DNA of 64,000 nucleotides from Bacteroides fragilis. GTDB lineage: Bacteria > Bacteroidota > Bacteroidia > Bacteroidales > Bacteroidaceae. A program made the position numbers and the translations under genes. Each line of letters opens with the position of its first letter. Position 1 is the first letter of the stretch. Shown one piece after another: positions 56,286 to 63,929 of this stretch. The DNA is taken from NCBI RefSeq assembly GCF_019583405.1, contig NZ_SZUU01000004.1, positions 310,001-374,000 of the forward strand, read 5' to 3'. Below the pieces are notes generated by a model, which worked only from the letters and a program-made list of their open reading frames with translations, was not told where the DNA came from and did not search any database.

Positions 56286-56302
56286 CTTTTAGCTTTCGTT
56301 GC

Positions 56303-56398
56303 CTACAAGTTCATCGCATTTCCTCCAAGGACTCCCAGTATGGCAGATGCCATTGCGATCATTACTTTTAAAATTGTGTTCCAGTTTGATTTCTTCAT
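56303..56398 (-). CDS. smalltalk protein
   Basis: 31 aa, MKKSNWNTILKVMIAMASAI followed by LGVLGGNAMNL: two Lys, then one membrane helix. This matches the tiny Bacteroidales smalltalk family, usually next to an HU-family gene as here (32 bases downstream of it). It has an unusually strong Shine-Dalgarno for this genome, AGGAGGT at 56407-56413 just before the ATG, which fixes the start. A longer in-frame reading upstream overlaps the HU gene and is rejected. Function unknown. Confidence 0.85.
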   Translation of the reverse strand: MKKSNWNTILKVMIAMASAILGVLGGNAMNL

Positions 56399-56429
56399 TT
56401 TTCTACACCTCCTTTCATGTGATTCTGAT

Positions 56430-56900
56430 TTATGCCGTCGGGTCATCCACAATGTCTCCGTCACCGTCTTTTCCCGTTTCCTTTCCTTCCAGTGCCGCTT
56501 TGATGTCGATAAACTCGATTCTGTCACCGGCCCGGGTCGATGTCAGGTTCGGACGTACGCTCGACGACGGACGAAAGTTTATTTTCACCGCCATTATGTT
56601 TTTGGCCGTACAGTCTTTTTCCGCATCCACCCCTTTGGTGCGTGCCGAAAGGCTGAATACTCCGAAATCCCGGATATTGACCGACTGCCCGTTGTAGAGT
56701 GAGGTACGCATCGCCTCTACAAAATTGGTGAGTACACTTTTGATATCTCCCAATGATAACGAACTTTTCTCCTTCATTTCGTACGCAATGCTTTCCAGGC
56801 TTGCGCTTTGACCTAAAGTGACCAGTTGCGGATAAAATTTCTCTATAGCATCCGCTTTTCGCGGATCCTTTCTCGCGATTTTTTTGTATGGAACTGCCAT
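56430..56900 (-). CDS. HU family DNA-binding protein (HU-HIG type)
   Basis: 156 aa. The HU/IHF fold covers about 1-125 (VPYKKIARKDPRKADAIEKFY, SLGDIKSVLTNFVEAMRTSL, VNIRDFGVFSLSARTKG), and a charged tail ends in KDGDGDIVDDPTA. It belongs to the longer Bacteroidetes HU variants with an extended carboxyl end. Such genes often lie at polysaccharide loci and beside smalltalk. It may shape DNA at the locus or regulate it; direct evidence is lacking. Confidence 0.9.
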   Translation of the reverse strand: MAVPYKKIARKDPRKADAIEKFYPQLVTLGQSASLESIAYEMKEKSSLSLGDIKSVLTNFVEAMRTSLYNGQSVNIRDFGVFSLSARTKGVDAEKDCTAKNIMAVKINFRPSSSVRPNLTSTRAGDRIEFIDIKAALEGKETGKDGDGDIVDDPTA

Positions 56901-57167
56901 TGTCCGATAATTTTTTATGGTTAATAATTAAGAATGCATCCGGAAGGTCGGACGAGCTCTTTTCCTTTCTTCCGGTATGTCAAAGATACCGCTTTGTAAC
57001 CCCTGTTTTGTGCTTGTTGACGTGGGTTGAGGCGGTATGGATAAAAGATTGAAAATCAATGAATGTTTTGTGAAATAGTATGACTTCTGCTATGATATGT
57101 CGTTTGTTTTTGTTATCTTTATGCTATTGTAAAGTTCCGATTATTTATTAATTTAAAATTGAAAAAC

Positions 57168-57413
57168 ATGAAAGATTTAGAAGATGACGAGAGAGAGTTT
57201 CCTATCCGTGTATATACAAAAGTCGAGTTGGCTCTGCTTTATGCACCCCATTTGTCTGAAAATGCCGCCCTCAATAATCTCAGCCGTTGGATGCGGCACA
57301 ACAAACTCCTGATGGCTGCGCTCGAGGAGGTGGGGTATTATAAATACCGTCATTCATTTACACCCAAGGAAGTTCGTCTGATCTTTCGATATATGGGAGA
57401 GCCGGGAGAATAA
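57168..57413 (+). CDS. DUF4248 domain-containing protein
   Basis: 81 aa from the ATG at 57168 (MKDLEDDEREFPIRVYTK); a TTG nine bases upstream is the less likely start. The pattern RVYTKVELALLYAPHL, NNLSRWMRHN and FTPKEVRLIFRYMGEPGE is typical of DUF4248, a small Bacteroidales family with a winged-helix-like look, found mostly beside HU-HIG and BT4734/VapE genes upstream of capsule operons, as here. Function unknown. Confidence 0.85.
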   Translation: MKDLEDDEREFPIRVYTKVELALLYAPHLSENAALNNLSRWMRHNKLLMAALEEVGYYKYRHSFTPKEVRLIFRYMGEPGE

Positions 57414-57416
57414 AAT

Positions 57417-57470
57417 TAGAGAGAAGAGGCTGTGTCCTCTGTGGTGAGTTATGACACACCCTCCTCTTTC
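57417..57470. repeat. short palindrome after DUF4248, copy E
   Basis: GAAGAGGCTGTGTC (from about 57423) pairs with GACACACCCTCCTCTTTC (ending about 57470); the loop contains CTCTGTGGTG. Likely terminator of the DUF4248 gene. Confidence 0.6.
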
Positions 57471-57474
57471 GGTT

Positions 57475-57603
57475 ATGGCAGCAAAGCAGGGTACGAACCT
57501 GAAACGGTTGATAGAGTCCATGCTCGACAAGGTAGCGGATGAATACGATGGGAACGAATCCTACTGCTATCTGTCTGCGAATAGGATAAACTACCGGCCA
57601 TAA
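57475..57603 (+). pseudogene. small open frame, possible gene remnant
   Basis: 42 codons from ATG to TAA, encoding a hydrophilic peptide (KQGTNLKRLIESMLDKVADE, then SYCYLSANRINYRP). It looks protein-like and could be the end of a lost gene or a real small protein. No family recognised. Confidence 0.25.
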
Positions 57604-57657
57604 CTGATAGTTTAAATGAAGAGAGGCGCGACTCGTGAAGAACCGTGCCCCTCGTGG

Positions 57658-57963
57658 TTAAAGTGGGCGCAACTCTACCGACAAACCCATAGCGGCCGCA
57701 ATGCGGTAAAGCGTAGAAACGGTAGGAGTAATCAATCCCCTTTCTATTTTTGAGATGTAAGATTTGTCCGCACCAATTCTGTTGGCAAGCTCTTCCTGTG
57801 TCAAACGTGCATTTTTGCGGGCATCCAGCAATATCTGCCCGTTATATTCTTCCCATGCCTTTTCAATAGACGCTTCGCGTTCAGGAGTTCCCTCCTTGCC
57901 AAGTTCTTCGTCCAGCCACGCATCTACATCGTAGATGTCTTTACTTATTTCCTTTAGCTTCAT
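57658..57963 (-). CDS. helix-turn-helix antitoxin (HigA-like)
   Basis: 101 aa from MKLKEISKDIYDVDAWLDEEL. The amino part (1-45) is acidic, as in antitoxins that wrap the toxin. The carboxyl part is an XRE-type helix-turn-helix (about 48-98; ARKNARLTQEELANRIGADKSYISKIERGLITP). Its start overlaps the end of the toxin gene by 23 bases, the common toxin-first arrangement. The toxin partner looks inactivated, so this may now be only a repressor. A longer in-frame reading into the toxin gene is a shadow. Confidence 0.88.
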   Translation of the reverse strand: MKLKEISKDIYDVDAWLDEELGKEGTPEREASIEKAWEEYNGQILLDARKNARLTQEELANRIGADKSYISKIERGLITPTVSTLYRIAAAMGLSVELRPL

Positions 57964-58135
57964 AATATTCTTTTTTTTCATATACTCCATCACGAATGAA
58001 TTTAATGTAATGGCTCGGTATCTTGTCTTCTGCCTTAAAAAGAGATAGAGCGCGTTGTATCTTCTTCCGTTCAAGCTCAGAGAGTTTATCCATAAACTCT
58101 GCAAAGTAATTCTTGTACGTTATTATTTTCTTCAT
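57941..58135 (-). pseudogene. RelE/HigB-type toxin with internal in-frame deletion
   Basis: 64 codons. Residues 1-53 (MKKIITYKNYFAEFMDKLSE ... KFIRDGVYE) match the start of Bacteroides RelE/HigB toxins, which run to about 110 aa. The last 11 residues, KKEYYEAKGNK, match their extreme carboxyl end (usually after LKLK). The middle, which holds the beta-sheet and catalytic residues (the IRV...RIFFFxDxGxLVVLxNxFQKKTQKTP part), is missing without loss of frame. The frame still ends over the antitoxin start, so expression coupling is kept while RNase activity is probably lost. Confidence 0.75.
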
Positions 58136-58139
58136 GATG

Positions 58140-58170
58140 CAAAGATAATAAAGGTTGTATTAAGATGCAA
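58140..58170 (-). promoter_or_regulatory. promoter of the toxin-antitoxin remnant
   Basis: Minus strand TTG (58168-58170), 20-base spacer, TATCTTTG (58140-58147), only four bases before the toxin ATG, so the message may be nearly leaderless. Confidence 0.7.
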
Positions 58171-58277
58171 CTTTATTAGGGCTTTTTTGGTAAGTTACAA
58201 TACTCTTCACCATACGCATTTAAATAACATAAGGAAGTATCCCATTCCGCTTGTCAATAAAACGCCAATATATGTCC

Positions 58278-58327
58278 TGCCCCGTAACAATATATGTTAT
58301 TTCGATTACATATATTGTTACGGGGCA
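58278..58327. repeat. perfect 20-bp inverted repeat
   Basis: TGCCCCGTAACAATATATGT (58278-58297) and its exact complement (58308-58327) around a 10-base loop, just downstream of the VapE gene. CAATATATGT also occurs at 58266. It may end VapE transcription, although no T-run follows on that strand. Confidence 0.75.
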
Positions 58328-58358
58328 TTTCTCTTCTATCTCCTTCTTTCCGATACTT

Positions 58359-60518
58359 TTAAAACGGTAACTCTTCCATCTCCTTTCCCTTCTCCCTTTT
58401 CCTGAAGTTTTCGCTCACCTCCTGCTGGCTGAGTTCCACTACAGCATACTCCGTGATGCCATGGATGTTTACACGCTTGCCGAAGGCATCCCTTTCCAGA
58501 ATCTGTACCAACACCTGTTGCGTTTGCGCGTTGGCTTGTGTCCGTCCGTATACAGATAGAGTAGCCAGTATTGCGGCGGCGGGTTTCCATTTCACCTCAA
58601 AGTCCTTTTCTCCTGCCGGACGGAAGTAAACATACAGGTTCTCTTCCAGTGGGTCTTTCATGCGGTGGCGTTCGTTTCGGGTGTTGATGTCGTCTATCTC
58701 GTTTCCTTCAAACCAATAGCGGAAACCGTCTTCTATCAGTTGCACCGCCTGTGCGTATATCCCTTTGTGGTCTACCGGAGTGCGGTAGTCGATGGCTTTT
58801 ACGGGAATGACCAGGAAGCGCCGGTTTCCCCCGTAATCCCTGAGGAACTGCATGTTGTTGGTGCTGCCAATGAACGATGCCCTCCGGGGATAAAGCTGCG
58901 CCTGAGTGTCGTATACCTTCCGGATGGTGACGTTCTCCTGTCCGATGATCCGTTTGAGTTCGGCGATGTCTCCTGTCTTCACACCCTCAAACTCCTCCAT
59001 GTTGATCAGCAGCCGGGTGGATAGCAGCAAGAGGTCGTCCTTGTTTGCCGGGTCTATCATTCCGTTGCGGTAATATTCTCCGAGTTCCGGGGGCAGCAGG
59101 TGCCGTATCCAGGTACTTTTTCCTTTTCCCTGCGCCCCGTGCAGCACCAGGGCTTGCTGGTTGGCTTTACCCGGTTGGAGCGCCGAGGCCACCATGGCTA
59201 CGATCCAGCGCCGGAATCCTTCCCTCCAGAATTCCTGATCCTCCGCCTGTATGGTGTCCGCCAGTTTCCTGATGTGGTCGGTTGTCCTGTCCCACCGTGC
59301 GTTTCCTCCGAAGTAGTCGGTAAAGGGATTGAACTCCGGTGTATAGTCCGAGTCGATGACCGACTTCAGGCTGTTGAGCGGATAGGCGATGCCCTGTCTG
59401 CTGATGTTCAGGAAGATGGAGTTGAGATCCTTGTTCCGCATGGCGTAGAATGATTTTACCTCCTTCGTTTTGGACAAGTCGCACATTTCCAGTCGGTCGA
59501 GTACCGTATTTCTCCTGAAAGCGTAATTCCTGTCCAGATACTCTATCACCTGTTCCACGGGCGGTATCTTTTTTTTCTCCTCTGCCCGTTCCGTTCTGTC
59601 CGTATATGTGTAGGCGTTCGCGATAGGGGTGTCTGTATCCATCTGTCCGTTCTCCCCTAATTTCACTGCTGCCAGACGCTTGACTTCCGCCTCTTCAAGT
59701 CCCTTTCGGAAACATTTGTTTCCCAGGGTGAAGAGGAACGAATTGCGGTTTCCCTCTGTGTATTTCATCAGCCTGCGGGTAGAGCTGAGGCATTTGTTGA
59801 ATTCCATGCACGTGTAGGCGCTGACTTCCCCTGTTGGGTCCGTTGCGGGCTCTTCCTTCTGCCTTCCCCTCCGTGCAGGTTCGGGGGCTTCGATGGTGAA
59901 TGTCCGTTGCGGGATGTGTGCCACCCGCCGGGGAGAGTAAAACGCCCTCGGGTCATACGAAGCGAAGACACCTCTCGACAAGTCCTTTCCGCTGGTGTCC
60001 ACTTCCGTCTCCAGAAGTTTCTCGTAGTGTTTACGGGCCAGTTCGTACATTCCCGCGTGATACTGCTCCAACCGGCTGTAAGTGATTGCCGGTGTCCGGA
60101 AGAACGCGTTTCGCCACCCTTCCGCTTCGAGGCTTACCGGATAGGCGAGCACCTTGAATCCGTGCTGCTTGGCGGTGAGGAAGCAGGCGAGTGTCGCTTC
60201 GTCTGTTTCTATCAGGGCCCGTATCCGGTCCAGTTCCTTTTCGGGCAGATGGTCCAGGTCGATGGTGATGATGTCATTGTATGCGGCGATACTATGCGCC
60301 AGCCTGCATTCGTGGTAGTTTGCCGTGACGGTGAAATAGTCCAGCTGCCGTTTTACGTTCTCCGCTTCCTTGGTTTTCCCTTCACTGATAAGCCTTCCTA
60401 TTTTCTCAATCAGGACGGCATAGCGACTGCTGCGTACCTTTTCGATTAATTCATTCAGGGAGCATCTCCCTTTTACTTTGCTGAAGCCCCTGTAAGTAGT
60501 AATACTAATGTTTTCCAT
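58359..60518 (-). CDS. BT4734/BF3469-type protein with VapE ATPase domain
   Basis: 719 aa. The amino part (about 40-190; LIEKIGRLISEGKTKEAENV, ITIDLDHLPEKELDRIRALI) matches the BT4734-like primase-related domain, and the carboxyl half (about 390-640) the virulence-associated E fold, with Walker A LHGAQGKGKSTWIRHLLPPE, LLINMEEFEGVK, and SFIGSTNNMQFLRDYGGNRR. Such proteins resemble replication genes of mobile elements yet sit at many Bacteroides capsule loci, usually with DUF4248 and HU-HIG. Role there unknown. Confidence 0.87.
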   Translation of the reverse strand: MENISITTYRGFSKVKGRCSLNELIEKVRSSRYAVLIEKIGRLISEGKTKEAENVKRQLDYFTVTANYHECRLAHSIAAYNDIITIDLDHLPEKELDRIRALIETDEATLACFLTAKQHGFKVLAYPVSLEAEGWRNAFFRTPAITYSRLEQYHAGMYELARKHYEKLLETEVDTSGKDLSRGVFASYDPRAFYSPRRVAHIPQRTFTIEAPEPARRGRQKEEPATDPTGEVSAYTCMEFNKCLSSTRRLMKYTEGNRNSFLFTLGNKCFRKGLEEAEVKRLAAVKLGENGQMDTDTPIANAYTYTDRTERAEEKKKIPPVEQVIEYLDRNYAFRRNTVLDRLEMCDLSKTKEVKSFYAMRNKDLNSIFLNISRQGIAYPLNSLKSVIDSDYTPEFNPFTDYFGGNARWDRTTDHIRKLADTIQAEDQEFWREGFRRWIVAMVASALQPGKANQQALVLHGAQGKGKSTWIRHLLPPELGEYYRNGMIDPANKDDLLLLSTRLLINMEEFEGVKTGDIAELKRIIGQENVTIRKVYDTQAQLYPRRASFIGSTNNMQFLRDYGGNRRFLVIPVKAIDYRTPVDHKGIYAQAVQLIEDGFRYWFEGNEIDDINTRNERHRMKDPLEENLYVYFRPAGEKDFEVKWKPAAAILATLSVYGRTQANAQTQQVLVQILERDAFGKRVNIHGITEYAVVELSQQEVSENFRKREKGKEMEELPF

Positions 60519-60589
60519 TTTTCTGTCTTTTTTAAAGCTCGACGTAAGTGTCTGCGGCTGTAAAATTAGGGATGATTTTATAAACCTTG

Positions 60590-60982
60590 TTAGACGTTTT
60601 CTTTGAAGAATGTCTTTATTTCGTCTAAGATGTTTGTTTCCAGATCTTTATCCGTTCCCTTTTTCTCCTCTTTCAGAAATTTTAGTGTGTTAAATATTTC
60701 TGTTTCAATGGATTGTACTGACATCTCCTTTGTGGGGTTTTGTTTCTGTCCGAAGTATAGCATACGGTACATGATATGTGCCAATTCACGGATTCCTTTG
60801 CGCTTTTTCGTTCCTTTTTGCTGGTAATTCAACCATAAGAAAAAGAGGATAACCAGCTCTCTGTGAGTAGTTATGTCGAGTTTTTCCGGTTTCTTTTCCA
60901 GTGTTTCTAAAATTCTCTTACTCTCGTCAGTTTTTCCGTTTGTAATTACTACATAAGGAATGTCTTCTATGTTAAGAATCAT
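60590..60982 (-). CDS. unknown 130-aa protein upstream of the VapE gene
   Basis: 130 aa, soluble, helical and Lys/Glu-rich, with a hydrophobic patch (LVILFFLWLNYQQKG) in the middle. Not recognised. It precedes the BT4734/VapE gene by 71 bases on the same strand and probably shares its transcript. Its start faces the invertible promoter, which in this orientation fires toward it from about 300 bases away. Low GC compared with the neighbouring VapE gene. Confidence 0.65.
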   Translation of the reverse strand: MILNIEDIPYVVITNGKTDESKRILETLEKKPEKLDITTHRELVILFFLWLNYQQKGTKKRKGIRELAHIMYRMLYFGQKQNPTKEMSVQSIETEIFNTLKFLKEEKKGTDKDLETNILDEIKTFFKENV

Positions 60983-61038
60983 TCCTTCATTCGGTTTTTT
61001 TTGCTCATTTTGTCTAATATGATTTATTATTACGAAGG

Positions 61039-61046
61039 CAAAATTA
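61039..61046 (-). promoter_or_regulatory. -7 box of the unknown gene
   Basis: Minus-strand TAATTTTG, 57 bases before the start codon; no good -33 match. Confidence 0.4.
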
Positions 61047-61107
61047 ACTGTTCTTAGTATATTATCTGTTATATACGCGTATATTGTTTACTTTTAATTG
61101 ATGTTTC

Positions 61108-61159
61108 ACCCCGTCCTGAAAATAGGTTAAGTATACCTGACCTGTTTTCAGAACGGGGT
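61108..61159. repeat. 20-bp inverted repeat between invertible promoter and upstream gene
   Basis: ACCCCGTCCTGAAAATAGGT (61108-61127) pairs with 61140-61159 with two mismatches around a 12-base loop. There is no T-run, so it may be a weak terminator, a pause site or a protein-binding site. Confidence 0.7.
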
Positions 61160-61260
61160 AAAATCAAATTAAAAAGAGAGTATTATGCGTGTACGCGTGT
61201 GCGCGATTATATAAAGGGTGTCGGTGAATAGGGGAATTTTAGTGTAAACAGAAAGGAGTG

Positions 61261-61490
61261 TGTTTCAAAAAACGTTCGTTCAATGGAACAAAGGTAAACA
61301 GCATTTTTATTATAGCAAAATATTTTTATAAATAAATTCATTTGTTCCTTTTTGAATGCTCTTATTTATTTGTAAATCAATTAATTATTAGAATTCTTAA
61401 ATTAGCTTTTCTCTTTTTGAATTTTTCTTTTTGGAGATTTTAAAATTCTGTCAAAAATGGTGTTTAAACAAACGAACGTTTTTTGAAACA
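61261..61490. promoter_or_regulatory. invertible promoter segment of a capsular polysaccharide locus
   Basis: TGTTTCAAAAAACGTTCGTT (61261-61280) recurs as its exact complement at 61471-61490, bounding 190 bases of AT-rich DNA. The AAACGTTCGT core agrees with the inversion sites of the B. fragilis polysaccharide promoters, flipped by the serine recombinase Mpi (encoded elsewhere). upxY starts 137 bases to the right. The promoter inside currently points left, so the operon is OFF as drawn. The rest of the 644-base gap 60983-61626 holds no gene. Confidence 0.92.
61289..61319 (-). promoter_or_regulatory. promoter inside the invertible segment
   Basis: Minus strand TTTG (61316-61319), 19-base spacer, TACCTTTG (61289-61296): a full consensus. 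After inversion it would lie at about 61432-61462 on the plus strand and give upxY a leader of roughly 160 bases. Confidence 0.85.
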
Positions 61491-61626
61491 TCAATGACTT
61501 CTAATTCATTCGTTCATAGAGCTTTATCTCTGAAATCCTTCCGTTTCCTGGAAATGGTCAATTTCAGGGTACTTACATAACATTTCATCGTTCTCCTGCT
61601 GTGATAGGGGAGAGTCTTGAGATCAC

Positions 61627-62253
61627 ATGAATGCAAGTAATACTGATATTCGCATTACATCATCTGACCGGGAGGTACTTTCGTACTCCGGTGTCCCCAA
61701 AGAATACCCTTTAGTGAAGGAATCCGACAACATCCATTGGTATGCTGTGCGAGTCACCTACAGCCGCGAACTTTCTTTGAAAACGTACCTTGACAGCGAA
61801 TCCATCGAGAATTTCATCCCGATGCGCTACGAGTATATCGTGAAGAACGAACGCCGAGTGCGTAAACTGGTTCCCGCCGTTCATAATCTGGTATTCGTCC
61901 GTTCGTGCCGTGAACGTATCGACCGCATCAAAGAAGAGATGGGCGTATCCCTTCCGATCCGCTATATCATGGATCGGGAAAGCCGCCAGCCGATTGTTGT
62001 TCCGGACTCCCAGATGCGCAGCTTCATGGCGGTTGCCGGTAGTTACGAGCAGCAACTGGTTTATCTGGAGCCTTCCGCCGTTGCCTTCCGTAAAGGCCAG
62101 CGTGTGCGTGTAACGGGTGGTCTTTTTGCCGGTGTCGAGGGTGAGTTTATCCGTGTGAAAAACGACCGGCGTGTGATGGTTTCCATCCAGGGAGTGATGG
62201 CCGTTGCCACCACCTACATCCATCCTTCTCTAATCGAGCCGCTCGATCTTTAA
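61627..62253 (+). CDS. upxY: UpxY family transcription antiterminator
   Basis: NusG-like protein, 208 aa, that binds its own operon leader and keeps polymerase from stopping early in a capsule operon. A variable start (1-35) is followed by the NGN domain (about 38-140; WYAVRVTYSRELSLKTYLD, NFIPMRYEYIV) and a KOW domain (about 153-190; FRKGQRVRVTGGLFAGVEGE). First gene downstream of the invertible promoter; upxZ follows after 44 bases. Confidence 0.95.
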   Translation: MNASNTDIRITSSDREVLSYSGVPKEYPLVKESDNIHWYAVRVTYSRELSLKTYLDSESIENFIPMRYEYIVKNERRVRKLVPAVHNLVFVRSCRERIDRIKEEMGVSLPIRYIMDRESRQPIVVPDSQMRSFMAVAGSYEQQLVYLEPSAVAFRKGQRVRVTGGLFAGVEGEFIRVKNDRRVMVSIQGVMAVATTYIHPSLIEPLDL

Positions 62254-62297
62254 ACAGTAAAATAGCAGACAGTAAATCGTAAATTGTAAATATTCCC

Positions 62298-62783
62298 ATG
62301 AACTCTTTAGATTCTCAAATTACCGCTTTGTACACCTTGGCGCACGAACTTCTGTATCTGGGTTCCGATGGCAGCCCCATCTACAGCGACCACTTCAGCC
62401 GGTTGAACGGTGATGTACTCAGCCGTGCCAACACTTTATATCCCCATCATGGCTCCACCGACGAGGAAGAAGCCCGTTTGTGCCTTTCGCTTCTGATGGG
62501 TTATAACGCGACGATCTACAATAACGGTGACAAGGAAGTCCGCATCCAGCAGATCCTGAACCGTTGTTGGGAAGTGCTCGACCGCCTGCCCGCTTCTTTG
62601 CTGAAGGTGCAGCTTCTGACTTATTGCTATGGCGAAGTATTTGACGACGATCTCTCCCGTGAGGCACACAGCATCATCGACAGTTGGGGAGAGCGTGCCC
62701 TTTCCGGCGATGAATGTGAGATTGCCGAACAACTCCGCAGCCTTGAAGAGAATCCTTATCCCAACTGGGAAGTAGAGGAGTGA
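62298..62783 (+). CDS. upxZ: UpxZ family protein
   Basis: 161-aa acidic, helical protein. UpxZ proteins block the UpxY of other capsule loci so that one capsule dominates at a time. Visible features: YTLAHELLYLGSDGSPIYSD near the start, FSRLNGDVLSRANTLYPHHG, and EAHSIIDSWGERALSGDECE near the end. Second gene after the invertible promoter, the standard place. Confidence 0.93.
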   Translation: MNSLDSQITALYTLAHELLYLGSDGSPIYSDHFSRLNGDVLSRANTLYPHHGSTDEEEARLCLSLLMGYNATIYNNGDKEVRIQQILNRCWEVLDRLPASLLKVQLLTYCYGEVFDDDLSREAHSIIDSWGERALSGDECEIAEQLRSLEENPYPNWEVEE

Positions 62784-62834
62784 ACTCTTTTCTTTTTCGA
62801 CACAACACTGTATATAACCTAAATCCCCTTTGTC

Positions 62835-63929
62835 TTGAATATCCTTTTCATCATATTGGCTTTTGTCATCTCTGCTTCGATTGCCCGGCTTATCATTCCC
62901 CGCATCCTGCTTATTTCTTTGCGGAAGAAGCTTTTCGATATGCCGAGTGAGCGCAAGGTTCATAAACGTGCCATTCCCCGTTTAGGCGGTGTCTCTTTCT
63001 TTCCCACCATCCTGTTATCCTCTTGCGGTGTGTTCGCACTTCGCATCCTGATGGGTTATGATGTTCCCGCCCTCCGTGCGGTGTACTTGCTGCCCGAGTG
63101 CATGTTTCTGGTCTGTGGGATGACTTTGCTTTATCTGACGGGTATCGCCGACGACCTTGTCGGAGTCCGTTATCGGCAGAAATTTGTGATCCAGATCATC
63201 TGTGCCTCGTTTTTTCCCCTGGCCGGCCTTTGGATCAATAACTTCTACGGGCTTTTCGGCCTGTATGCCCTTCCTGCCTGGATAGGTATGCCTTTTACGG
63301 TTCTTCTGGTTGTCTTTGTCACCAATGCCATCAATCTGATTGACGGTATCGACGGTCTTGCTTCCGGTCTGAGCAGCGTTGCCCTGCTTGTCTTCGGCTT
63401 CCTGTTCATGCAGAAAGAACTTTGGACGTACAGCATGCTCGCCTTTGCCACGTTCGGTGTGCTGGTCCCTTTCTTTTACTATAACGTCTTCGGCAGTGCG
63501 GAACGTGCCCGTAAGATTTTTATGGGTGATACGGGCAGCCTGACTTTGGGCTATGTGCTCTCTTTCCTTGCCATCAAATACAGCCAGTACAATCCGGATG
63601 TCACCCCGTATACCGAAGGTGCTTTCGTGATTGCTTTCAGTACGCTGATTGTCCCTGCGTTCGATGTGATCCGTGTGGTGATGGTTCGTGTTCGCAGTGG
63701 CAAGAGCCCTTTCGAACCGGACAAGAACCATATTCATCATAAGTTCCTGGCAATGGGTTTCACACCAAGAAAGGCGATGATAACGATCTTGCTGATTTCT
63801 TGTGCGTTTAGTGCGGTGAATATTCTGTTGATTCCGGTGATTGACAACACGGTGATGCTTTTGGCGGATATTGCTGTGTGGGTGGGACTGAATTTATGGT
63901 TCGACAGGGTAAGAGATGGACGAAAGTAA
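62835..63929 (+). CDS. WecA/MraY-type undecaprenyl-phosphate sugar-1-phosphate transferase
   Basis: 364-aa polytopic enzyme that starts repeat-unit assembly by moving a sugar phosphate onto undecaprenyl phosphate. Family motifs: VHKRAIPRLGGVSFF, the metal-binding ADDLVGVRYRQKF, NAINLIDGIDGLASGLSSV, IFMGDTGSLTLGYVL and KNHIHHKFLAMGF. The start is TTG: the first ATG would delete the first helix, and a stop lies five codons upstream, so the TTG is well supported. Third gene of the capsule operon. Placing this enzyme early differs from loci where it is last. Confidence 0.9.
   Translation: MNILFIILAFVISASIARLIIPRILLISLRKKLFDMPSERKVHKRAIPRLGGVSFFPTILLSSCGVFALRILMGYDVPALRAVYLLPECMFLVCGMTLLYLTGIADDLVGVRYRQKFVIQIICASFFPLAGLWINNFYGLFGLYALPAWIGMPFTVLLVVFVTNAINLIDGIDGLASGLSSVALLVFGFLFMQKELWTYSMLAFATFGVLVPFFYYNVFGSAERARKIFMGDTGSLTLGYVLSFLAIKYSQYNPDVTPYTEGAFVIAFSTLIVPAFDVIRVVMVRVRSGKSPFEPDKNHIHHKFLAMGFTPRKAMITILLISCAFSAVNILLIPVIDNTVMLLADIAVWVGLNLWFDRVRDGRK

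Noticed and set aside
57658..58135. A functional type II toxin-antitoxin system
   Set aside because: The toxin frame lacks the region that carries the family's catalytic residues, so only the antitoxin is credited as intact.
61627..62253. General transcription factor NusG
   Set aside because: Position after an invertible promoter, the following upxZ and the variable amino terminus fit UpxY, not the housekeeping NusG.
63015..63740. A 241-codon antisense frame opposite the glycosyltransferase
   Set aside because: His/Gln/Thr/Asp-rich shadow; the sense gene has clear motifs.
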